Shown: positions 27,871 through 37,503 of the stretch, one piece after another | How the letters are laid out: the number at the start of each line of letters is the position of its first letter | Numbering within the stretch: the first letter of the stretch is position 1 | Assembly: GCA_949743655.1 (NCBI GenBank) | Contig: CATJUP010000112.1 | Coordinates: 1-42,597, forward strand | From: an uncultured Eubacteriales bacterium | GTDB taxonomy: Bacteria > Bacillota > Clostridia > Lachnospirales > Anaerotignaceae | Direction: 5' to 3' | DNA: 42,597 bases | Position numbers and translations under genes: made by a program | The notes under the pieces: model-generated | Seen by the model: the letters and a program-made list of their open reading frames with translations, nothing else | The model's database searches: none | What the model was told of the DNA's origin: nothing

Positions 27871-28220
27871 TTGATGAGTTTTTGGTTTTAAATGATTTGG
27901 GATTTTTGCCAAATAGCAATAACGATTTTATGGTTGTAGTTATGTTTACAAATAATGGATTAAAAGCGGTGTTAGCATATTATATTTTTATAAATGTATT
28001 GCTTTTTGTGCTTATGGGTATTGATAAGCTAAAAGCTAAAAAAAGAAAATGGCGTATACCAGAGTCGGCGCTTTTTACTATAGCTATATTGGGTGGGGCT
28101 ATAGGCGGTTTTGCTGGAATGTTTGTGTTTAGGCACAAAAGCCGAAAACTAAGTTTTAAAGTTATATACGCCATTTCTTTATTTTTACATATACTGCTTT
28201 TGTTTTTTATTTTTAATTAG
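27867..28220 (+). CDS. DUF1294 family membrane protein
   Basis: 'MGIDKLKAKKRKWRIPESALFTIAILGGAIGGFAGMFVFRHKSRKLSFK'; ATGA overlap with mgsA, internal starts possible. Confidence 0.85.
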   Translation: MIDEFLVLNDLGFLPNSNNDFMVVVMFTNNGLKAVLAYYIFINVLLFVLMGIDKLKAKKRKWRIPESALFTIAILGGAIGGFAGMFVFRHKSRKLSFKVIYAISLFLHILLLFFIFN

Positions 28221-28231
28221 TGTTGTTAATG

Positions 28232-28253
28232 CCGTGAGGATAAGACTTCACGG
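28232..28253. terminator. Weak terminator-like hairpin CCGTGA-N10-TCACGG
   Basis: 6-bp stem, T-rich tail; convergent with rpoN. Confidence 0.5.
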
Positions 28254-28345
28254 TTTATTATTTTTAAATTTATTATAAACATTTTAGTGCCATAAATAAA
28301 CATTAAAAAAGCTAATATGTTATTAACAAAGTGAAATTAAAAATT

Positions 28346-29704
28346 TTATTCTCTCCGTCCGCTTATTCCTTTTATGCCAAGTATTCCGCGGTATTTGGCA
28401 ACGGTTCGTCTTGAAATATCTATGCCATGTTTTGATAGTAGTTCTTCAGCTATTTTTCTGTCGCTTAGGGGCGCGGATTTATCCTCTTTATCAATTACAT
28501 TTGTTATAAATGTTTGTATTTTTTCTTGAGTAATGCCCTCACCAAACTTTTCGGTAACAGCTTGTCTAAAAAAGTAGCTTAAAGGGTAAACACCATATTT
28601 ACATTGTATATATTTTCCTTTTATTGTGCGGCTTACTGTGGATTCATGTATTTTAACATAACTTGCCACATCGCTTAAAAGTAAAGGAGATATATGACCT
28701 TTGCCATTTTGAAAAAAATCGTACTGTTTTTCGGTAACAGCTTTTATTATTTTATATAGTGTTTCTTTTCTTTTTAAAATGCACTTGCTTATCCATTCAG
28801 CTTGACGTATTTTAGAATATACAAATTCTTTAGCGTCATCAGTGTAATAGTCATATTTGAGTATGTTCATATAAAAATCGCTTATATTAATTTCTGCCGA
28901 AAAGAAATCATTTATGTTTATTTCACATATTCCGTTTTTTATATCAATTATCGCATCTGGAATTACATAATCAATTTCATGTTCGGATAAAAAACCATTT
29001 CCAGGTTTTGGATTTAAATTTTTAATTATATCAACTGCTGAGTTTACATCAGCTATTTTAGCACCTGTTTTTTTTGCTATAAGTCTAATCTGGTTTTTGC
29101 CCAAAAGCTCTATATAATTTTTAATTATTGTTTTTAATAAGGTATTATCTATTTTAAGTTTGTTTATTTGTATTAAAAGACACTCAGACAAATTATGAGC
29201 ACATACACCATTTGGCTCCAAAGACTGAATAATATTTATAGCCTTTTTTACTAAATTGATGTCAGTATTGAGCATATCAGCTATTTGAGAGTCGCTTAAA
29301 TATATATATCCAGCGTTATTTATACAGCCGGCTATAAATATACAAACAGACAATTCATTTTTTGATATTTTAAGCGACATTATTTGTTCTAAAAGAAAAT
29401 CAAAAAGAGTTTTTTCGGTACTCTGTTTAAATTTCCAGTCGCTGTTATCGTTTTCTTCATCTTTTTCTTCTTTATAATATATACGGTTTTGTTCATCATA
29501 AGTATTTACATAATCTGACTTTTTTTTAGTATCTTTGTAGTAATCAAAGTAATAGTCGTTTTTAACTTCAAGAACAGGATTTTCTTCGCTAATGTGATTT
29601 ACATACTCAAATAGCTCGGCTGTACTCATCTGCAAAATCATTGTTGATTGAATAAGTTTTTGATTTATAAGCATTTTTTGAGAAGTATTAAGCTCAAGTT
29701 TCAT
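28346..29704 (-). CDS. rpoN: RNA polymerase sigma-54 factor
   Basis: N-term Gln-rich 'QKMLINQKLIQSTMILQMSTAELFEYV', 'HESTVSRTIKGKYIQCKYG', RpoN box 'ISRRTVAKYRGILGI'. Confidence 0.96.
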   Translation of the reverse strand: MKLELNTSQKMLINQKLIQSTMILQMSTAELFEYVNHISEENPVLEVKNDYYFDYYKDTKKKSDYVNTYDEQNRIYYKEEKDEENDNSDWKFKQSTEKTLFDFLLEQIMSLKISKNELSVCIFIAGCINNAGYIYLSDSQIADMLNTDINLVKKAINIIQSLEPNGVCAHNLSECLLIQINKLKIDNTLLKTIIKNYIELLGKNQIRLIAKKTGAKIADVNSAVDIIKNLNPKPGNGFLSEHEIDYVIPDAIIDIKNGICEININDFFSAEINISDFYMNILKYDYYTDDAKEFVYSKIRQAEWISKCILKRKETLYKIIKAVTEKQYDFFQNGKGHISPLLLSDVASYVKIHESTVSRTIKGKYIQCKYGVYPLSYFFRQAVTEKFGEGITQEKIQTFITNVIDKEDKSAPLSDRKIAEELLSKHGIDISRRTVAKYRGILGIKGISGRRE

Positions 29705-30030
29705 ATTAAATCACATCCTTAGGAATATATTAAAGTATATTATACTACTTAAAAACGTTTATAGCCATATTTTTTGTTTCTGTTTGGCTAAAGCAAAATT
29801 TTATTATTAAAATTTGCCTAACACATAAATTTACATTTACATAACACAAAAAAAATAGTAAACTCTTATTTATAATAGTGAACAAATTAAAAAGTTAAAA
29901 AAAAATATAAAAATGTGTTGTTGGCTATGTATTTTTGTATTAAAATAGAAATGTTGATTATAAACTGGTGAGGTTTTGTTGGACGTACCTTTTTGACCGG
30001 TTTATGCAGTTATGTTTAACTTTAATATTA

Positions 30031-30050
30031 TTTACACTTAAAAGTGTAAA
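30031..30050. promoter_or_regulatory. Palindrome TTTACACTT-AA-AAGTGTAAA upstream of rnfC
   Basis: 9-bp perfect inverted repeat ending 25 nt before rnfC ATG. Confidence 0.5.
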
Positions 30051-30075
30051 AATAAGAAGAGCAGAGGGGGATAAT

Positions 30076-31437
30076 ATGCAAACTTTAACGTTCAAACGTG
30101 GAGTACACCCGCCTGACGAAAAGGCCCTTACAATGGATAAACCCATAAAGGTGATACTTCCAAAGGAAAATTCCGAATTGTTTTTCCCAATGTCACAGCA
30201 CATAGGCGCACCTTGTGAGCCTTGTGTACAAAAAGGCGACTACGTAAAAGTAGGTCAAAAATTAGGGGAGGCTAAAGGTTTTGTAAGCTCGCCTATATTC
30301 TCGAGCGTTTCGGGAGAGGTAGTGGATATAAGACCTGTGCTTGTGCCTTTAGGTGTAAAAAGCCTTGCTGTTGTAGTTAAAAACGATGGCAAAATGGAAG
30401 AGTACGAGGGAATTAAACCACGTGATTACACACAAATGTCTAACGAAGAAATACTTGCCGCTGTAAAAGAAGGCGGAGTTGTAGGTATGGGAGGCGCTGG
30501 TTTCCCTACACATGTAAAATTAGCACCACCACCAGGTACTAATATTGACTATGTTTTAGTAAATGCGGCGGAATGTGAGCCTTATCTTACATGTGACTAC
30601 CGCCTTATGCTTGAACAGCCAGAAAAACTTATTAAAGGTCTTCAGATTGTGCTTAAACTTCATCCTAATGCTAAAGGCGTTATAGGTATAGAGGATAATA
30701 AACCTGAAGCTATAAAACTTTTAAGCGATATGGTAAAAGACATACCTAATATAGAGGTAGCGTCATTGCTTAAAAAGTTCCCTCAAGGTTCTGAGAAACA
30801 TCTTATATATGCTATAACCCAAAGAGAAGTACCTTCGGGCGCTCTCCCTTCGGCTGTGGGCTGTATAGTGGATAACGTTGATACTATAATAAGTGTTTAC
30901 AATGCTGTTTGTGAGGGAAAACCGGTAATGAGAAAAATCGTTACTGTTTCAGGTGGCGCTCCAGCAAACCCTGGCAACTATCAAATACGTGTTGGAATGA
31001 CTTATAAAGACCTTATGGAGCAAATAGGCGGATTTAAAGTGGAGCCTGCTAAAATGGTAGCTGGTGGACCTATGATGGGTATAGCTATGTTTACTCTTGA
31101 TGTGGCTACAACAAAAACATCATCAGCACTTCTTTGCTTTACTCCAGCCGAGGCTTTTATACCTCCAGAAAGGAACTGTATAAGATGTGCTAAATGTGTA
31201 GAGCATTGTCCTATGGGACTTCAGCCATTTATGCTTAATCAGTTATCTTTAAGAGGTGACGGGGAAGGTTTTGTGGCTAATCATGGTCTTGACTGTATAG
31301 AGTGTGGTAGCTGTTCTTATGAATGTCCAGCTAAGAGACAGTTGGCTCAATCAATAAAAGCTACTAAAAAGATTGAAATGGGTAAAGCAAGAGCAAAGGC
31401 TGACGCTGAAAAGAAAGCGGCAGAGTCTAAAAAATAA
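30076..31437 (+). CDS. rnfC: Rnf electron transport complex subunit C
   Basis: 'FKRGVHPPDEKALT', 'GMGGAGFPTHVKL', 'CIRCAKCVEHCPMGLQP', 'CIECGSCSYECP'; ATG 30076 with RBS 'GAGGGGG'. Confidence 0.96.
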   Translation: MQTLTFKRGVHPPDEKALTMDKPIKVILPKENSELFFPMSQHIGAPCEPCVQKGDYVKVGQKLGEAKGFVSSPIFSSVSGEVVDIRPVLVPLGVKSLAVVVKNDGKMEEYEGIKPRDYTQMSNEEILAAVKEGGVVGMGGAGFPTHVKLAPPPGTNIDYVLVNAAECEPYLTCDYRLMLEQPEKLIKGLQIVLKLHPNAKGVIGIEDNKPEAIKLLSDMVKDIPNIEVASLLKKFPQGSEKHLIYAITQREVPSGALPSAVGCIVDNVDTIISVYNAVCEGKPVMRKIVTVSGGAPANPGNYQIRVGMTYKDLMEQIGGFKVEPAKMVAGGPMMGIAMFTLDVATTKTSSALLCFTPAEAFIPPERNCIRCAKCVEHCPMGLQPFMLNQLSLRGDGEGFVANHGLDCIECGSCSYECPAKRQLAQSIKATKKIEMGKARAKADAEKKAAESKK

Positions 31438-31456
31438 TTAGGGGGGAGAAAAAATA

Positions 31457-32425
31457 ATGGATAATATAGTAGTATCATCAACCCCTCATGTCCGTTCGGG
31501 TGAAAGTGTACAAAGCATTATGCGCGATGTTATTATAGCTCTTATTCCCGCTACGGTGATGGGTATTGTGTTTTTTGGCATTAAGGCGCTCCTTCTTATA
31601 GCTATTTCGGTGGCGTCAAGCGTTTTATTTGAGTATTTATATCAAAAAATAATGAAAAAAACAGTTACAATAGACGATTTAAGCGCTGTTGTTACTGGTC
31701 TTTTATTGGCGCTTAACATACCTGTTGGCGCAAGCTGGTGGATGCCTATAGTAGGAAGTGCGTTTGCTATAATAGTGGCTAAACAATTCTTTGGTGGTAT
31801 AGGTCAAAACTTTGTAAACCCTGCTCTTATAGCAAGAGCGTTCCTTTTGGCGTCATATCCTACAGCTATGACAACATGGACTGTAAACGGTGTTACTTCA
31901 GCTACGCCATTAGCGACTTTAAAAACATTAAAAGACGGCGCGGCATTGGCTGATTTACAAATACCAAGCCTTATGCAGGTTATTACAGGAAATGGTATTG
32001 GTGGATGTATAGGTGAGACTTGCGCTATAGCTTTGATTATTGGTTTTGCTTATCTTTTATACAAAAGGATAATTTCGTGGAGAATACCTGTTATATATGT
32101 GGCTGTTGTGTTTGTTCTTATGGGCGTGTTTGGAAGATATGGCGTAAGAATGCCTGTTTACGAGATTTTTATAGGCGGACTTTTCTTAGGTGCTGTATTT
32201 ATGGCTACAGATTACACAACATCGCCTATGACAGCTAAAGGACAAATAATATACGCTTGTATCTGCGGACTTATTACATATCTTATAAGAGTATACGGCG
32301 GTTATCCGGAGGGTGTTTCTTACTCAATACTTATAGCAAACTTGGCTGTACCTCTTATTGATAGATTTACTGTGGGCAAAATTTTTGGCGAGTTACCAAA
32401 AACAAAGGAGGCGAAGAAAGCATGA
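31457..32425 (+). CDS. rnfD: Rnf electron transport complex subunit D
   Basis: 'SSTPHVRSGESVQSIMRDVIIALIPA', 'GGIGQNFVNPALIARAFLLASYP', 'ATDYTTSPMTAKGQ'. Confidence 0.96.
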   Translation: MDNIVVSSTPHVRSGESVQSIMRDVIIALIPATVMGIVFFGIKALLLIAISVASSVLFEYLYQKIMKKTVTIDDLSAVVTGLLLALNIPVGASWWMPIVGSAFAIIVAKQFFGGIGQNFVNPALIARAFLLASYPTAMTTWTVNGVTSATPLATLKTLKDGAALADLQIPSLMQVITGNGIGGCIGETCAIALIIGFAYLLYKRIISWRIPVIYVAVVFVLMGVFGRYGVRMPVYEIFIGGLFLGAVFMATDYTTSPMTAKGQIIYACICGLITYLIRVYGGYPEGVSYSILIANLAVPLIDRFTVGKIFGELPKTKEAKKA

Positions 32426-32958
32426 AACATATAACAGTACCAGCATTAAGATTATTTATAATTTGTTTTGTGTGCGCTCTTTGTCTTGGTCTTTGTTCCG
32501 AAATAACAAAAGCGCCTATTGCGGCACAGGCTAAAGCCACACAAGATGCCGCTATGCAGGCTGTTTTGCCTGACGCTAATTTTGAAGAAATATCTGATGC
32601 GGCTTTAAGCGGTACAGTAACAGCAGTAACAGCAGGTAAAGACGCAAGCGGAAACATAAAGGGATATGTTGTAAGCTGTACAACAAGTAGTTTTGGCGGA
32701 CCTTTACAAATGATGGTTGGTGTTGACACAAGCGGAACTGTTACAGGCGTAAGAATTTTATCTCACGCTGATACACCTGGTCTTGGCGCTCTTGCCGCAA
32801 GCCCTGACTTTTATGAGCAGTATACAGGTATGAGCGGTACTCTTGCTGTTGATAAAGACGGTGGTCAGGTTGTAGCTATTACAAGTGCTACAATAACATC
32901 AAGAGCTGTTACAGTGGGCGTAAATGACGCTATAGCTTGGGTAGCGGCAAATAAATAA
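32422..32958 (+). CDS. rnfG: Rnf electron transport complex subunit G (FMN-binding)
   Basis: FMN-binding 'ITSATITSRAVTVGVNDA', 'ILSHADTPGLGA'. Confidence 0.95.
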   Translation: MKHITVPALRLFIICFVCALCLGLCSEITKAPIAAQAKATQDAAMQAVLPDANFEEISDAALSGTVTAVTAGKDASGNIKGYVVSCTTSSFGGPLQMMVGVDTSGTVTGVRILSHADTPGLGALAASPDFYEQYTGMSGTLAVDKDGGQVVAITSATITSRAVTVGVNDAIAWVAANK

Positions 32959-32974
32959 GGAGGGTTAGAATAAT

Positions 32975-33586
32975 ATGAATAAAAATCTTACTGTATTAAG
33001 AGACGGTATATTGTTCGATAACCCTGTACTTATACAGGTTGTCGGTATGTGTGCTACTCTTGCTACATCAACAAGTATAATAAATGGTGCCGGCATGGGA
33101 TTTTCAACAATGGCGGTGCTCGTAGGCTCCAACGTAGTTATATCTCTTTTACGTAAATTTATACCAGACACAGTACGTATACCGTGCTTTATAGTAGTAA
33201 TAGCATCGTTTGTTACAATAGTTCAGCTTATTTTACAGGCTTACTTGCCAGCTATTAACGACGCACTTGGTCTTTTTATACCTCTTATAGTTGTAAACTG
33301 TATTATTCTTGCAAGAGCTGAAGGTTTTGCTTCTAAAAACAACTGGATAGCGTCATTATTTGATGGTTTGGGAAATGGTCTTGGCTTTACTGCAGTTCTT
33401 GTTATAATGGGTGCTGTTCGTGAGCTTCTTGGCTCGGGTACTATACTTGGCATGACTATTATGCCTGAGGCGTTTCCTAAAACATTGCTTTTAATAATGG
33501 CGCCTGGAGCGTTCTTTACACTTGGTATTTTTATGGCTATATTTAAAAAATTAGCTAAAAAACCTGTAAGTGAAGATGAAGAATAA
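32975..33586 (+). CDS. rnfE: Rnf electron transport complex subunit E
   Basis: 'LRDGILFDNPVLIQVVGMCATLATSTSIINGAGMG', 'LFIPLIVVNCIILARAEGFASKN'. Confidence 0.96.
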   Translation: MNKNLTVLRDGILFDNPVLIQVVGMCATLATSTSIINGAGMGFSTMAVLVGSNVVISLLRKFIPDTVRIPCFIVVIASFVTIVQLILQAYLPAINDALGLFIPLIVVNCIILARAEGFASKNNWIASLFDGLGNGLGFTAVLVIMGAVRELLGSGTILGMTIMPEAFPKTLLLIMAPGAFFTLGIFMAIFKKLAKKPVSEDEE

Positions 33587-33601
33587 TAGGGAGGGGAAAA
33601 A

Positions 33602-34180
33602 ATGCGTTTAATATTATTATTGTTAGCTGGAATATTTGTAAATAACTATATATTCTCACAGTTTTTAGGCATCTGTCCTTTCCTTGGAGTTTCCAAAAAG
33701 GTTGAGACGGCTGCTGGTATGGGTGTGGCGGTTATATTTGTTATAGTGCTTGCTTGTGCTGCTACATATTTTGTTTATAATCTTGTACTTGTTCGTTTTG
33801 GAATTGAGTATTTGTATACTATAGCGTTTATACTTGTTATAGCTGCGCTTGTTCAGTTTGTTGAGATGTTTATTAAAAAGAGTTCGCCTTCGCTTTATCA
33901 GGCACTGGGCGTTTATTTGCCTCTTATAACAACAAACTGTGCCGTTTTAGGTGTTGCTGTAACAAATATGCAAAATGGTTATAATTTTATTGAATCTATA
34001 GTAAATGGTATAGGCGGTGCTGGCGGATTTACACTTGCAATAGTTCTTTTTGCTGGTATACGTGAGAGAATTGAATTTAATGATATTCCTAAGTCGTTTG
34101 AAGGTTTCCCTATTGCGCTTATAGGCGCTGGAATTATGTCGGTTTCCTTCCTCGGCTTCTCAGGATTAATAAAACTTTAA
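33602..34180 (+). CDS. rnfA: Rnf electron transport complex subunit A
   Basis: 'FVNNYIFSQFLGICPFLGVSKKVETAAGMG', 'GVYLPLITTNCAVLGVA'. Confidence 0.96.
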   Translation: MRLILLLLAGIFVNNYIFSQFLGICPFLGVSKKVETAAGMGVAVIFVIVLACAATYFVYNLVLVRFGIEYLYTIAFILVIAALVQFVEMFIKKSSPSLYQALGVYLPLITTNCAVLGVAVTNMQNGYNFIESIVNGIGGAGGFTLAIVLFAGIRERIEFNDIPKSFEGFPIALIGAGIMSVSFLGFSGLIKL

Positions 34181-34198
34181 TCAAGGAGGGCTAAAACA

Positions 34199-35098
34199 AT
34201 GGAAATAGGTTATATAATAGCTGCTGTAGCAAGTATTTCTGGTTTGGGTGTTATATTCGGCGGTTTCCTTGGTTATGCTTCCAAAATATTTGCCGTTGAG
34301 GAAGACCCAAAGGTTGGGGAAATACAAGCAGTACTTCCTGGCGCTAACTGCGGCGGCTGTGGATACCCTGGCTGTTCCGGATGTGCTACAGCTATTGCCG
34401 AAGGAAAGGCACCTGTAAATGCCTGCCCTGTAGGCGGTGCTAAAACTGCGGCTAAAATAGCTGCTATAATGGGCGTTGAGGCTGGAAACAGTGAGCCTCA
34501 AGTAGCTTTTATAAAATGTAATGGTACTTGTAACAATGCTAAATCAAAATACGCTTATGAGGGAATATCAGACTGTGTATTTGCATCACAGTTGGCTAAC
34601 GGTGGCGCTAAGAGCTGTGCTTATGGCTGCCTTGGGCTTGGAACATGTGTTAGTGTATGTGATTTTGGCGCGCTTTCTATAGTTGACGGTATTGCTGTTG
34701 TTGATGAGGAAAAATGCGTTGCTTGTGGAAAATGTACTAAGGCATGTCCTAAATCTCTTATAGAGTTTAAACCTAAGAGCAAAAAAACTGCTGTAAGGTG
34801 TAACTCAAAAGATATGGGTAAAGAAGTTATAGCTAACTGCTCTACAGGCTGTATAGGCTGTAAAATATGCGAAAAGAACTGTAAATTTGACGCTATACAT
34901 GTTGAAAATAATGTGGCTGTTATTGACTACTCAAAATGTAAAGACTGTGGTCTTTGCGCTATGAAGTGTCCTAAACATGCTATACATAACGAAAGAGTAG
35001 AGGCTAACATGGCAAAAAAAGCTGCTGAGGAAGCCGCTAAAAAATCTGAAGAGCAGACAGAAAAAGCTGAAGAAAAAGAAACAGTTAAAACTGAGTAA
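34199..35098 (+). CDS. rnfB: Rnf electron transport complex subunit B (multi-cluster Fe-S)
   Basis: 'VEEDPKVGEIQAVLPGANCGGCGYPGCSGCA', ferredoxin motifs 'CVACGKCTKACP', 'CIGCKICEKNC', 'CKDCGLCAMKCP'. Confidence 0.96.
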   Translation: MEIGYIIAAVASISGLGVIFGGFLGYASKIFAVEEDPKVGEIQAVLPGANCGGCGYPGCSGCATAIAEGKAPVNACPVGGAKTAAKIAAIMGVEAGNSEPQVAFIKCNGTCNNAKSKYAYEGISDCVFASQLANGGAKSCAYGCLGLGTCVSVCDFGALSIVDGIAVVDEEKCVACGKCTKACPKSLIEFKPKSKKTAVRCNSKDMGKEVIANCSTGCIGCKICEKNCKFDAIHVENNVAVIDYSKCKDCGLCAMKCPKHAIHNERVEANMAKKAAEEAAKKSEEQTEKAEEKETVKTE

Positions 35099-35106
35099 TT
35101 AAAACC

Positions 35107-35165
35107 GTGGGCGCTGCCCACACCCCATCCGCTTTCTTAAAAGAAAGCAGAGCAAAGAACTTTAA
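35107..35165. repeat. Dispersed hairpin repeat, copy 2 (GTGGGC-GCT-GCCCAC + GCTTTCTT-AA-AAGAAAGC + GCAAAGAACTTTAA)
   Basis: Related to 5685-5719 and 42540-42577; starts 8 nt after the rnfB stop. Confidence 0.75.
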
Positions 35166-35169
35166 ACAT

Positions 35170-35193
35170 AAAACCGCGCATTTGCGCGGTTTT
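35170..35193. terminator. Terminator hairpin AAAACCGCGCA-TT-TGCGCGGTTTT
   Basis: 11-bp stem; same stem sequence as 5818-5841. Confidence 0.85.
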
Positions 35194-35205
35194 ATTAATT
35201 AAATT

Positions 35206-35350
35206 CAGCCTCAAGCATCTTGCTTGAGGCTGTGTTAAAGTTTTTTGTCAAACTTTTTTTCAAAAAAGTTTGCAGGAGTTTGAGGGCGAAAAAGAGCCGG
35301 TGGCTCTTTGTTCTGAGCCGACCGAAACGGAGTGTAGACAGCGCCCTCAA
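35206..35350. repeat. Composite palindromic intergenic element (three small stems plus outer TTGAGGGCG/CGCCCTCAA stem)
   Basis: CAGCCTCAAGCA/TGCTTGAGGCTG (35206-35232); CAAACTTTTTT/AAAAAAGTTTG (35249-35272); AAAGAGCC/GGCTCTTT (35291-35309); TTGAGGGCG/CGCCCTCAA (35280-35288/35342-35350). Confidence 0.65.
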
Positions 35351-35359
35351 GGTTTTGCT

Positions 35360-36388
35360 TTACACCATTTCAGCGACATCAAGTATAAGCCTTTCGGTTT
35401 TTTCCCAGCCTAAACAAGGGTCTGTAATTGATTTGCCATATACACCTTCGCCTATTTTTTGGCAGCCGTCCTCAATATAACTTTCTATCATAAAGCCTTT
35501 TACCATTCTTTTTACATCGTCAGAATATTTACAGCTATGAAGAACCTCTTTTGTAATTCTTATTTGTTCAATATATTTTTTTGACGAGTTGGAATGATTT
35601 GTGTCTATTATAACAGATGGGTTGTCTAAATCTCTTTGTGCATACATTTCGTAAAGTCTTATTAAATCTTCATAATGGTAGTTAGGTATGTTTTGACCAT
35701 GTCTGTCTACAGCGCCTCTTAATACGGCATGAGTAAACTCATTTCCCTGTGTGGTTACTTCCCAGCCCCTGTAAAGAAATGTGTGTCCACATTGTGCCGC
35801 TTCTATTGAGTTGAGCATGACTGAAAGGTCGCCGCTTGTTGGGTTTTTCATTCCGCATGGTATTCCTATACCACTTGCCGTAAGTCTGTGCTGCTGGTCC
35901 TCAGCAGAGCGGGCGCCTACTGCCACATACGAAAGTAAGTCTGACAAATATCTATGGTTTTCGGGATATAACATTTCGTCAGCACATGTAAGACCTGTTT
36001 CCTCAACAGCTCTTTTATGAAGTTTTCTTATTGCCATAAGCCCCTCAAGCATATCAGGTTTTTTTTCGGGATCTGGCTGGAGTGCCATGCCTTTATATCC
36101 TTTACCAGTGGTACGAGGTTTGTTTGTATATATTCTTGGTATTATTATAAGTTTTTCTTTAACTTTGTCATTTATTTTGGCTAAACGATGAATATAATCT
36201 ATTACAGGTTCTTCTCTGTCGGCGGAGCATGGACCTATAACAAGTATAAGTTTGTTACTTTCGCCTTTAAATACTTTTTGGATTTCCTCATCTCGTTGTT
36301 TTTTTATTTCATCAACATTTTTTGATACAGGCATTATTTCTTTTATTTCAGATGGAACAGGAAGTTTTCGTTTAAATTCCATTTGCAT
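35360..36388 (-). CDS. 3-deoxy-7-phosphoheptulonate (DAHP) synthase, AroF/G/H type
   Basis: 'LILVIGPCSADREEPVIDY', 'PRTTGKGYKGMALQPDP', 'GARSAEDQQHRLTASGIGIPCGMKNPTSGD', 'IIDTNHSNSSKKY'. Confidence 0.96.
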   Translation of the reverse strand: MQMEFKRKLPVPSEIKEIMPVSKNVDEIKKQRDEEIQKVFKGESNKLILVIGPCSADREEPVIDYIHRLAKINDKVKEKLIIIPRIYTNKPRTTGKGYKGMALQPDPEKKPDMLEGLMAIRKLHKRAVEETGLTCADEMLYPENHRYLSDLLSYVAVGARSAEDQQHRLTASGIGIPCGMKNPTSGDLSVMLNSIEAAQCGHTFLYRGWEVTTQGNEFTHAVLRGAVDRHGQNIPNYHYEDLIRLYEMYAQRDLDNPSVIIDTNHSNSSKKYIEQIRITKEVLHSCKYSDDVKRMVKGFMIESYIEDGCQKIGEGVYGKSITDPCLGWEKTERLILDVAEMV

Positions 36389-36639
36389 ATTGACTACCTC
36401 TTTTCTAAAATTTTAATTTTTACATTTACACTTTAAAGTATTATAGCATATATTAGCCATAAGTCAAAATATAAATTGTTGTTTTTAGCAATTTTGTGGA
36501 AAAAGCCTACATTAAATATAAAAAATTTTTAAAAATTTAAAAATAAAATACCATAATGTGACTAAATATGTTATATTTATATTATACTAAAAATTAATAA
36601 TAAAATATAAACTATAATTTAAACCTTGGGAGGTTGATT

Positions 36640-37410
36640 ATGAAGTTTAATAAAGTTTTAGCTTTATATTTTTCACCTACTGGAAATAGTCGTAAATGTG
36701 CTGTAAGCACAGCGGCAAAATTAGGTAGAAAAGTTGAGGAAATTGATTTTACAAAAATTTCTTCAGTAAATACAGAAATAGAATTTAATGTAAACGATTG
36801 TGTTGTTTTTGCTGCGCCTGTATATGGAGGAAGGCTATATAAAGAATTTGCTGATAAGATTAGAAAACTTAATGGCAATTTAGCAAAATGTATTGTTATT
36901 GTTACTTATGGAAACAGAGATTATGAAGATGCTCTGCTTGAGTTTAAAAACTTACTTATAGAAAGGCACTTTATACCATTGTCTTTAGCGGCTATTGTGG
37001 GTAAACATACTTATGGCGACATACAAGTAGAAAGACCTGATAAAAATGATATTGATAAATGCTATATTTTAGCTAAAGAGTTTTTAAACAAAATAGAGTC
37101 TGGTAAATTTAGTATACCTAATGTTAAAGGTGAGTTTCCATATAAAGACGGAGGAAATGGAGGCAGTTTTTATCCAAGTACAAGCAGTAAATGCAAAAAA
37201 TGTGGACTTTGTGTAATCCAATGCCCTAAAGGCGCTATATCCGAAAAAGATTTTTCTACAATAGATACTCAAAAGTGTATATCTTGTTTTAGATGTATAA
37301 GTGTTTGCCAGTATGATGCTAAAATTATGGCTACAAAAGAGTACAGAGAGTTCGCGGATATGTTTTCGGCTAAACTTAAAGAGCCTAAAGAAGATGATAT
37401 ATTTGTTTAA
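36640..37410 (+). CDS. EFR1-type ferredoxin: flavodoxin-like domain plus two 4Fe-4S motifs
   Basis: 'LYFSPTGNSRKCA', 'CVVFAAPVYGGR', 'CKKCGLCVIQCPKGAI', 'CISCFRCISVCQYDA'. Confidence 0.88.
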   Translation: MKFNKVLALYFSPTGNSRKCAVSTAAKLGRKVEEIDFTKISSVNTEIEFNVNDCVVFAAPVYGGRLYKEFADKIRKLNGNLAKCIVIVTYGNRDYEDALLEFKNLLIERHFIPLSLAAIVGKHTYGDIQVERPDKNDIDKCYILAKEFLNKIESGKFSIPNVKGEFPYKDGGNGGSFYPSTSSKCKKCGLCVIQCPKGAISEKDFSTIDTQKCISCFRCISVCQYDAKIMATKEYREFADMFSAKLKEPKEDDIFV

Positions 37411-37465
37411 TTAAATAATAAGTAATATAGATTATTTATTATATTAAACAAAATAAAACAATTTT

Positions 37466-37503
37466 AGGCATAAAAATCGCATTTATACACAGTTTTTATG
37501 CCT
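37466..37503. terminator. Bidirectional terminator AGGCATAAAAA-N16-TTTTTATGCCT
   Basis: 11-bp stem between convergent genes. Confidence 0.8.

Noticed and set aside
28346-29704. Possible sigma-54 regulon in the window (rpoN present)
   Set aside because: I found no convincing TGGCAC-N5-TTGC promoter and no bEBP gene in the window; rpoN is simply a stand-alone gene here
34181-34501. 106-aa minus-strand ORF antisense to rnfB
   Set aside because: Antisense to conserved rnfB start and Fe-S motifs
35220-35480. 86-aa plus-strand ORF across the intergenic palindromes into the DAHP synthase 3' end
   Set aside because: Runs through hairpin elements and antisense to a conserved gene; not protein-like
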